Notes under the pieces: model-generated
Told to the model about the DNA's origin: nothing
Database searches by the model: none
The model's input: the letters and a program-made list of their open reading frames with translations, nothing else
Origin: Streptomyces flavofungini
Lineage (GTDB): Bacteria; Actinomycetota; Actinomycetes; Streptomycetales; Streptomycetaceae
Length of the DNA: 64,000 nt
Assembly (NCBI RefSeq): GCF_014650815.1
Contig: NZ_BMVR01000008.1
Coordinates: forward strand, 1 to 64,000
Reading direction: 5' to 3'
Part shown: piece after piece, positions 58,558 through 64,000 of the stretch
Numbering within the stretch: the first letter of the stretch is position 1
Layout of the letters: each line of letters begins with the position of its first letter
Position numbers and translations under genes: made by a program

Positions 58558-58795
58558 GCCCTGCGGGGCATTCCCCAGTCCCGCCCCTTCCCGAAACCGG
58601 GGCTCCGCCCCGGACCCCGCTCCTCAAACTCCCCCACTGCCTCAAGGGCGTGGGTGGTACCCCCAGGGGGCTGGAAAATGTGCCGGTGAGTATCAGCCCG
58701 TCGTGGGGGTCCCCCCTGCTCCTCAAGAGCTTGGGGGAGTTTGCGGACGAGGCGCGGAGCGCCGATCAGCGGGGGCCGGGGGCAGCAGCCCCCGG
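58558..58795. repeat. two inverted copies of the dispersed repeat before the betaine operon end
   Basis: Copy A (58558-58640, reverse orientation) contains ccttcccgaaaccggggctc and ctcctcaaactcccc. Copy B (58732-58795, forward) contains gggggagtttgcggacgagg and cgcggagcgccgatc. aaactccccc (58626-58635) and gggggagttt (58733-58742) can pair, so the pair forms a large hairpin between the ICL-like gene and the convergent binding-protein gene. Confidence 0.75.
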
Positions 58796-58818
58796 TTACG
58801 GCGCCCCCGCGACGGCCA

Positions 58819-59784
58819 CTACTTCGGCAGCCACCCCCGCCACTTCGACTCGTGCGCGTCGATCCACTTCTTCGCCGCGTCCTCGGGCGACATCTTCTTG
58901 TCGGCGATCATGAGGGACACCTCGTTCTGATCGGCCTCGGACCACTTGAAGTTCTTCAGGAACTGGGCCGCCTTGCCGCCGTTCTTGGCGAAGTCGGCGT
59001 TGAAGTACTTCTGGAGGGGCGTGTGCGGGTAGGCGCACTTGATCTTGGCGGGGTCGGCGTCGCAGCCCTCCTTGTAGGCGGGGAGCTTCACCTCCGTCAT
59101 GGGGACCTTCTTGAACAGCCACTGGGGCTTGTACCAGTAGGTGAGGAAGGGCTTCTGCTGCTTCGCGAACTGCTCGATCTGCGTGATCTGCGCGGCTTCG
59201 GAGCCCGCGAAGACGACCTTGTAGTCGAGGCCGAGGTTCTCGACGAGGGCCTTGTCGTTGGTGACGTAGGACGGGGAGCCGTCCATGAGCTGGCCCTTGC
59301 TGCCGCTCTCCGGCGTACGGAAGTCCTTCGCGTACTTGTTGAGGTTCTTCCAGTCGGTGACGTCGGGGTGCTTCTTGACGAAGTAGGTCGGGACGTACCA
59401 GCCGATGTGGCCGATCACGCCGACGTCACCGCCGGGGACGATCGTCTTCTTGTCCTTGATGTAGCGCTGTTCCTGGTCCGGGTGGCCCCAGTCCTCCATG
59501 ATCGCGTCGACGCGGCCCTGGCTGAGGGCGTCCCAGGCGGGGATCTCGTCGATCTGGACCTTGTCGACGCGGTAGCCCAGCTCGTTCTTGAGCAGGTACT
59601 CGGCCACGGCGACGTCGGCCTGCGCGCCCACCCAGGACTGCACGGACAGCGTCACGGTCTTGGCGCCCGCCGCGTTCGCGTACGGCGACGCCTGCTTGGA
59701 CATGTCGGCCTTGCCGCAGCCGGAGAGGGCGACGAGGGCGCCGACTCCGGCCAGCGCGGCGGTCATGCGCGTACGCACTCGCAT
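58819..59784 (-). CDS. glycine betaine/choline ABC transporter substrate-binding lipoprotein
   Basis: 321 residues from ATG 59784 (gggag 7 nt upstream). Lipoprotein signal TAALAGVGALVALSGC. OpuAC-type binding domain: VTLSVQSWVGAQADVAVAEY, YRVDKVQIDEIPAWDALSQG, VDAIMEDWGHPDQ, FLTYWYKPQWLFKK, and a C-terminal MSPEDAAKKWIDAHESKWRG. The WG/W-rich pocket (EDWGH, YWYKPQWLF) is typical of binding quaternary amines through aromatic boxes. It is the last gene of the operon, 2 bp after the permease. It delivers glycine betaine, choline or carnitine to the permease. Confidence 0.93.
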   Translation of the reverse strand: MRVRTRMTAALAGVGALVALSGCGKADMSKQASPYANAAGAKTVTLSVQSWVGAQADVAVAEYLLKNELGYRVDKVQIDEIPAWDALSQGRVDAIMEDWGHPDQEQRYIKDKKTIVPGGDVGVIGHIGWYVPTYFVKKHPDVTDWKNLNKYAKDFRTPESGSKGQLMDGSPSYVTNDKALVENLGLDYKVVFAGSEAAQITQIEQFAKQQKPFLTYWYKPQWLFKKVPMTEVKLPAYKEGCDADPAKIKCAYPHTPLQKYFNADFAKNGGKAAQFLKNFKWSEADQNEVSLMIADKKMSPEDAAKKWIDAHESKWRGWLPK

Positions 59785-59786
59785 GG

Positions 59787-61754
59787 TCACGCTCCCTTCT
59801 TCGCGCGGCGTTCCGTCGGCTGCGTGACCCGGTCGAGCATCAGGCCGAGGCAGACGATGGCGACACCGCCCACCAGACCGGTCGCGAGGTCGCCGCGGGC
59901 GAGACCGGCGAGCACGTCGTAGCCGAGGCCGCCACCGCCGACCAGACCGCCGATGACGACGACGGCGAGGACGAGGACGACGCCCTGGTTGAGGGCGAGC
60001 ATCAGCGCGGGGCGGGCCAGCGGAAGCTGGACCTGGCGCAGCTGCTGCCAGCTGGTGGCGCCGAGGGACTGCGCGGACTCCATCGCGGCGGGGCTGACCT
60101 GGCGCAGACCCTGCGTGGTGATGCGGATGACGGCGGGCAGCGCGTACACGACGGCCGCGGCGACGGCGGGGGCACGGCCCACGCCGAACAGGGCGACCAC
60201 CGGGATCAGGTACACGAACTGCGGCATCGTCTGGAAGACGTCGAGGACGGGGCGGAGCAGGGCTTCGAGGCGTCGGCTGCGCGAGGCCGCGATGCCGATC
60301 GCGAAGCCCAGGACGACGGTCACGGCCACGCCCGCGAGGACCTGGGAGAGGGTGTCGAGCGACGCGTTCCACACGCCCATGACGCCGATCGCCGCCATCG
60401 CGAGGACCGCGGTGAGCGCCGTCTGCCAGGTGCCGATCACCCAGGCGAGGGCCGCCACGATGAGCAGCACCGACCACCACGGGAGGCCCTGCAGGCCGTC
60501 GCGGACCGGGTCGAGTACGTACGTGGTGAAGTGCGCCGCCCAGTCCGCCGTACCGCCGACGACGGGCACGCCCGTGTACAGGTGGTCGACCATCCAGTCC
60601 TTGGCGGTGTTCACGGGCTCGGCGATCTGCACGACCCAGCTCGTCGGCCACTCCAGGCGGTCCGCGAACCTGGCCGCGAGGGCGCAGGCCAGGGTCACGG
60701 CGGCGGCGATCGACCAGCCGCGCCAGCCGTGCAGCGGCGAGTTGTCCTCGGCGTGCGCGCCGAGGCGTTCGCCCGCCGCGCCGGTGACGCGGTCGAGGAC
60801 GACGGCGAGCAGCACGATCGGGATGCCGGCGGCGAGGGCCTGGCCGACGTCAACCGTGGAGAGTGCCTGGTAGACGCGGTCACCGAGGCCGCCCGCGCCG
60901 ATCACGGACGCGATGACGGCCATGGAGAGGGCCATCATGATCGTCTGGTTGAGGCCGAGGAGGAGTTCCTTGCGGGCCAGCGGCAGGCGCGCGGACAGCA
61001 GGCGCTGGCGGGCGGTCGCGCCGAGGGACGCCACCGCCTCCATCACGCCGCCGTCGGCGCCGCGCAGGCCGAGGGCCGTCAGGCGGGCCATCGGCGGGGC
61101 CGAGTACACGACCGTCGCGAGGACGGCCGCGGGCACGCCGATGCCGAAGACGAGCACGACGGGCAGCAGATACGCGAAGGCCGGGAGCACCTGCATGGTG
61201 TCGAGGACCGGGCGCATCATGCGGAAGATCCGGTCGTTGAGACCGGCGGCGAGGCCGAGCAGCATGCCGAGGATCACCGACGCGAGCACGGCGACGACCA
61301 TCAGCGCGAGCGTCTGCATCGTCGGCACCCACATGCCGAGCAGACCGCAGGCGGCGAACGCGGCGGTGGCCAGGGCGGCGAGCTTCAGGCCCGCGACGCG
61401 CCAGGCGATGGCACCCGCGGCGACGGTGACGCCCGCCCAGCCCGCGGCGAGCAGCACCAGGTAGACGCCGCGCACGGACAGCACGATGGCATTGGAGATG
61501 TGCCCGAAGAAGTACGTGAACAGCCAGTGGCTGTCGCGGTTGTCGATGATCCAGTCGCTGGCCTTGGTGAGCGGCTCGGTCAGGTCGACGGTGAGCGCGT
61601 CCGGCCAGGCGCCGGAGGCCCACTTGGCGTTGAGGATCGGTACGGCGACGGCCGCGACGACGGCGAGCAGCAGGAGCTTGACGACGGCGCGGCGCCGCAG
61701 CAGGGCGCCGATCCCGGTATCTCGTACCGGGGTTGACGCGGTGGCGGTGGCCAT
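59787..61754 (-). CDS. fused double permease of the betaine/choline ABC transporter
   Basis: 655 residues from ATG 61754, with its start overlapping the ATPase stop (TGATG). Two ProW/OpuAB-type permease domains in one chain: domain 1 about 20-300 (LVLLAAGWAGVTVAAGAIAW, then YAFAYLLPVVLVFGIGVPAA-like and LGATARQRLLSARLPLARKE) and domain 2 about 330-650 (LPGLPWWSVLLIVAALAWVI-like, YLIPVVALFGVGRAPAVAAA, LGATSWQQLRQVQLPLARPA). The EAA-type loops LGATxxQ(R)L(R)xxxLPLA(R) occur once per half. Usual permeases of this family carry a single domain of ~280 residues, so the fusion gives the whole membrane pore in one polypeptide. Confidence 0.93.
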   Translation of the reverse strand: MATATASTPVRDTGIGALLRRRAVVKLLLLAVVAAVAVPILNAKWASGAWPDALTVDLTEPLTKASDWIIDNRDSHWLFTYFFGHISNAIVLSVRGVYLVLLAAGWAGVTVAAGAIAWRVAGLKLAALATAAFAACGLLGMWVPTMQTLALMVVAVLASVILGMLLGLAAGLNDRIFRMMRPVLDTMQVLPAFAYLLPVVLVFGIGVPAAVLATVVYSAPPMARLTALGLRGADGGVMEAVASLGATARQRLLSARLPLARKELLLGLNQTIMMALSMAVIASVIGAGGLGDRVYQALSTVDVGQALAAGIPIVLLAVVLDRVTGAAGERLGAHAEDNSPLHGWRGWSIAAAVTLACALAARFADRLEWPTSWVVQIAEPVNTAKDWMVDHLYTGVPVVGGTADWAAHFTTYVLDPVRDGLQGLPWWSVLLIVAALAWVIGTWQTALTAVLAMAAIGVMGVWNASLDTLSQVLAGVAVTVVLGFAIGIAASRSRRLEALLRPVLDVFQTMPQFVYLIPVVALFGVGRAPAVAAAVVYALPAVIRITTQGLRQVSPAAMESAQSLGATSWQQLRQVQLPLARPALMLALNQGVVLVLAVVVIGGLVGGGGLGYDVLAGLARGDLATGLVGGVAIVCLGLMLDRVTQPTERRAKKGA

Positions 61755-62896
61755 CAGGAAGCCACCTCGCCGGTTACCTCTTTACGTATCGAGGCGCCCG
61801 CCTTCGCGGACTGCGCGCCGCCCTTGGGGGTCACGCCCGCGACGACGCCGATCAGCTGCTCGTGGTCGACGACGCCCAGGCAGCGGCCGCCGTCCATCAC
61901 GCGCGCCGGGAAGCCGGTGCGCGCGACGGCCTCGATGGCCTCGGACACGGTCGCGTCGGGCGCGATCGCCGGGCCCCTGGTGTCCTCGTCCGCGTCGGAG
62001 TCGACGGGGCGCATGGCGCTGCGGCAGGTCATGACCTGCTCGCGCGGCACGTCCCGGACGAAGTCGCGGACGTAGTCGTCGGCGGGCGAGCCGACGATCT
62101 CCTCGGGCGTGCCGAGCTGGACGACGCGGCCGTCGCGCATGAGGGCGATGCGGTCGCCGAGCTTCAGGGCCTCGCTGAGGTCGTGGGTGATGAAGACCAT
62201 GGTGCGGCCCTCTTCGCGGTGCAGGCGGACGACCTCTTCCTGCATGTCGCGGCGGATCAGCGGGTCGAGGGCGCTGAACGGCTCGTCGAAGAGCAGCACC
62301 TCGGGGTCGGCGGCGAGGGCGCGGGCGAGGCCGACGCGCTGCTGCTGGCCGCCGGAGAGCTGGCCGGGCTTGCGCTGCTCCAGGCCTTCCAGGCCGACCT
62401 TCTCGATGACCTTCATGGCCTTCTCGCGGCGCTCGGCGCGGGCGACGCCCTGGATCTCCAGGCCGTAGCCGACGTTGTCGAGGACCGTGCGGTGCGGGAG
62501 CAGGCCGAAGTGCTGGAAGACCATGGACGCGCGGTGGCGGCGCAGTTCGCGCAGCCGGTTCTTGTCCATGGCGAGGACGTCCTCGCCGTCGATCTCGACC
62601 GATCCTGACGTCGGCTCGATGAGGCGGGTCAGACAGCGCACGAGCGTGGACTTGCCGGAGCCCGACAGGCCCATGACGACGAAGACCTCGCCCTTCTGCA
62701 CCTCGAAGGACACATCGCGCACGGCGGCGGTGCAGCCGGTGCGCTCGCGCAGTTCGACGGGGTCGAGGCCGGTGAGTTCACCGTTGCCCGGGATGGTCTC
62801 GGCCTTGGGGCCGAAGACCTTCCAGAGGTTCTTGACGGCGAAGACGGTGTCCGTGGCCGCGTCGGCGGCGGGGGTGACGGTCGCGGTGTCGCTCAT
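61754..62896 (-). CDS. ProV-like ATPase of the betaine/choline ABC transporter
   Basis: 380 residues from ATG 62896. FAVKNLWKVFGPK start, Walker A GLSGSGKST, Q loop VFQHFGLLPHRTV, signature LSGGQQQRVGLARALA, Walker B LLFDEPFSALDP and H loop ITHDLSEAL. C-terminal regulatory part with CBS-like sequence (GPAIAPDATVSEAIEAVART then ARVMDGGRCLGVVDHEQLIG), as in osmotically gated OpuA/ProV ATPases. Its ATG overlaps the upstream oxidoreductase stop (ATGA), and its stop overlaps the permease start (TGATG). Confidence 0.95.
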   Translation of the reverse strand: MSDTATVTPAADAATDTVFAVKNLWKVFGPKAETIPGNGELTGLDPVELRERTGCTAAVRDVSFEVQKGEVFVVMGLSGSGKSTLVRCLTRLIEPTSGSVEIDGEDVLAMDKNRLRELRRHRASMVFQHFGLLPHRTVLDNVGYGLEIQGVARAERREKAMKVIEKVGLEGLEQRKPGQLSGGQQQRVGLARALAADPEVLLFDEPFSALDPLIRRDMQEEVVRLHREEGRTMVFITHDLSEALKLGDRIALMRDGRVVQLGTPEEIVGSPADDYVRDFVRDVPREQVMTCRSAMRPVDSDADEDTRGPAIAPDATVSEAIEAVARTGFPARVMDGGRCLGVVDHEQLIGVVAGVTPKGGAQSAKAGASIRKEVTGEVAS

Positions 62897-64000
62897 CGGC
62901 CGTCACCTCCAAGGATCTCGGCACATTTCTCCCCGACCATGAGCACTCCGATCATCGGATTCACAGCGGGCATCGTCGGGAAGACGGATGCGTCCGCGAT
63001 ACGAATTCCTGCAAGGCCCCGGATCCTCAACTCGGGGTCGACCACCGCGAGTTCATCACCGGAAGCGCCCATTCGGCAGGTTCCCGCCGGGTGGTAGACG
63101 GTGTGCGCGGCCTTGCGCACCAGTTCGCCGATCTCGGCGTCGTCGGTGACCTCGGGGCCGGGGAACACCTCGCGCTTGAGCCACTTCTTGAACGGCTCGG
63201 CCTGCGCGACCTTCCGCGCCAGCTTGATGCCGTCGACGAGCGTCTGCCCGTCGTAGTCCCCCTCGTCCTCGAAGTACTTGAAGTCCAGGGCGGGCTTCAC
63301 CTCGGGGTCCGCGGAGGTCAGGTAAAGGCGGCCGCGGGCGCGGGACTTGGGGATGTTCGGCGTCATCGACACACCGTGCTCGGGGCGTTCGTAGCCGAGC
63401 CGCTCCGGGTTGTCGGTGAACGGGATCTGGTAGAAGTGGAACATCAGGTCCGGGCCCTTGTGGGCCGGGTCCCGCTTCACGAAGAGACCGGCGTCGGAGT
63501 CCATCGCGGAGTTGCCGGGGATCGGCCCGTTGGTCTCCCAGACGATGACCGACTCCGGGTGGTCGATGAGGTTCTCGCCGACGCCCGGCAGGTCGTGGAC
63601 GACCGGGATGCCGAGGGCTTCGAGGTCCTTCTTCGGCCCGATGCCCGAGAGCATGAGCAGCCGGGGCGTGTCGACGGCCCCGGCGCAGACGAGCACCTCA
63701 CGGCGGGCGGTGAGCAGCTTCTCCGCGCCGTCCTGCGTGCGGATGTGGACGCCGCGCGCGGTCTTGCCGTCGAGCTCCAGCTTGGTGGCCCAGGTCTCCA
63801 GGAACAGGTGGAGGTTCGGGCGGTCACCGGCCTCCATGTGGGGGTGGAGGTAGGCGACGGACGCGGAGGAGCGCTTGTTGTTCTCCGGGTGGTACGCCAG
63901 GTCGAAGAAGCCGACGCCCTCGTCGAAGGGCTGGTCGTTGAAGCCGACGACCTCGGGCACGCCGAGCGCGGTCTTCGTCGCCTCGACCCAGTCGGTGGCG
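62893..64000 (-). CDS. GMC oxidoreductase, choline-dehydrogenase-like (5' part outside window)
   Basis: The visible ~369 residues are the C-terminal two-thirds; the frame runs off the window edge at 64000. It shows the GMC family middle and end: RREVLVCAGAVDTPRLLMLS, GIGPKKDLEALGIPVVHDLP, GVGENLIDHPE, LYLTSADPEVKPALDFKYFE, and the catalytic His-containing TVYHPAGTCRMG followed by ADASVFPTMPAVNPMIGVLM. Choline dehydrogenase oxidises choline to betaine aldehyde. Its position as upstream gene of a betaine/choline ABC operon (ATGA overlap) strongly supports that substrate. A partner betaine-aldehyde dehydrogenase may lie beyond the edge. Confidence 0.93.
   Translation of the reverse strand, partial: ATDWVEATKTALGVPEVVGFNDQPFDEGVGFFDLAYHPENNKRSSASVAYLHPHMEAGDRPNLHLFLETWATKLELDGKTARGVHIRTQDGAEKLLTARREVLVCAGAVDTPRLLMLSGIGPKKDLEALGIPVVHDLPGVGENLIDHPESVIVWETNGPIPGNSAMDSDAGLFVKRDPAHKGPDLMFHFYQIPFTDNPERLGYERPEHGVSMTPNIPKSRARGRLYLTSADPEVKPALDFKYFEDEGDYDGQTLVDGIKLARKVAQAEPFKKWLKREVFPGPEVTDDAEIGELVRKAAHTVYHPAGTCRMGASGDELAVVDPELRIRGLAGIRIADASVFPTMPAVNPMIGVLMVGEKCAEILGGDGR

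Overview
The window is high-GC chromosomal DNA with very GC-rich third codon positions and GTG or ATGA-overlap starts. It carries many ECF sigma factors, lipoproteins and small secreted proteins, and copies of a dispersed 'cagcccgtccggcgtttgagga'-type intergenic repeat. All of this points to Streptomyces. The order trpS, ECF sigma, glyA, rocD and the SCO4848-type membrane protein next to a D-Ala-D-Ala carboxypeptidase look like Streptomyces core-chromosome synteny. No rRNA, tRNA or CRISPR was seen.

0-17.4 kb (envelope functions). A small tail-anchored protein, an unrecognised protein and an ECF sigma factor are followed by an MMPL exporter divergent from an OmpR-type two-component system. Next come a membrane metallophosphoesterase, the SCO4848-like protein, a penicillin-binding carboxypeptidase and a YihY/BrkB protein. 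GtrA, a UbiA-type DPPR synthase and a PAP2 phosphatase are divergent from DprE1 and DprE2: together a nearly complete set for decaprenylphosphoryl-arabinose-type lipid sugar synthesis, as in mycobacteria. A beta-propeller-like lipoprotein ends this part.

17.4-24.5 kb (core metabolism and an ECF circuit). A 2'-5' RNA ligase-like protein and trpS lie beside an ECF sigma/anti-sigma pair. A secreted protein follows, and its promoter shares the motif GGAAC-N17-TGTACC with the sigma gene. A ZTP (pfl) riboswitch precedes glyA, which is divergent from rocD.

24.5-44.5 kb (accessory, rearranged). This part holds a deleted AfsR/LuxR-like remnant and five paralogous small secreted proteins. A WGGEDIH-type methyltransferase occurs as one intact and one frameshifted copy. 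Also present are a stand-alone condensation-domain protein, a Crp regulator, a DinB protein, a STAND NTPase with TPRs, a GNAT, a chagasin-like protein, a polysaccharide deacetylase, a LysR/MFS pair with a clear operator, a Uma2 nuclease, a truncated DUF5753 plus DUF397 pair and a DNA-binding-like protein. An 881-bp imperfect palindrome without convincing genes closes this part.

44.5-55.6 kb. A lipoprotein is divergent from an HxlR regulator, followed by a second lipoprotein, a membrane protein and a DMT transporter. A very large secreted RHS-repeat toxin with a C-terminal nuclease overlaps its SUKH (SMI1/KNR4) immunity gene by TTGA.

55.6-64 kb. A MocR regulator is divergent from a two-gene operon (AhpD-like, then isocitrate-lyase/PEP-mutase-like). 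The last operon encodes a choline-dehydrogenase-like GMC oxidoreductase (cut by the window edge), a ProV-like ATPase, a fused double permease and a betaine/choline binding lipoprotein, transcribed right to left with overlapping or near-touching genes.
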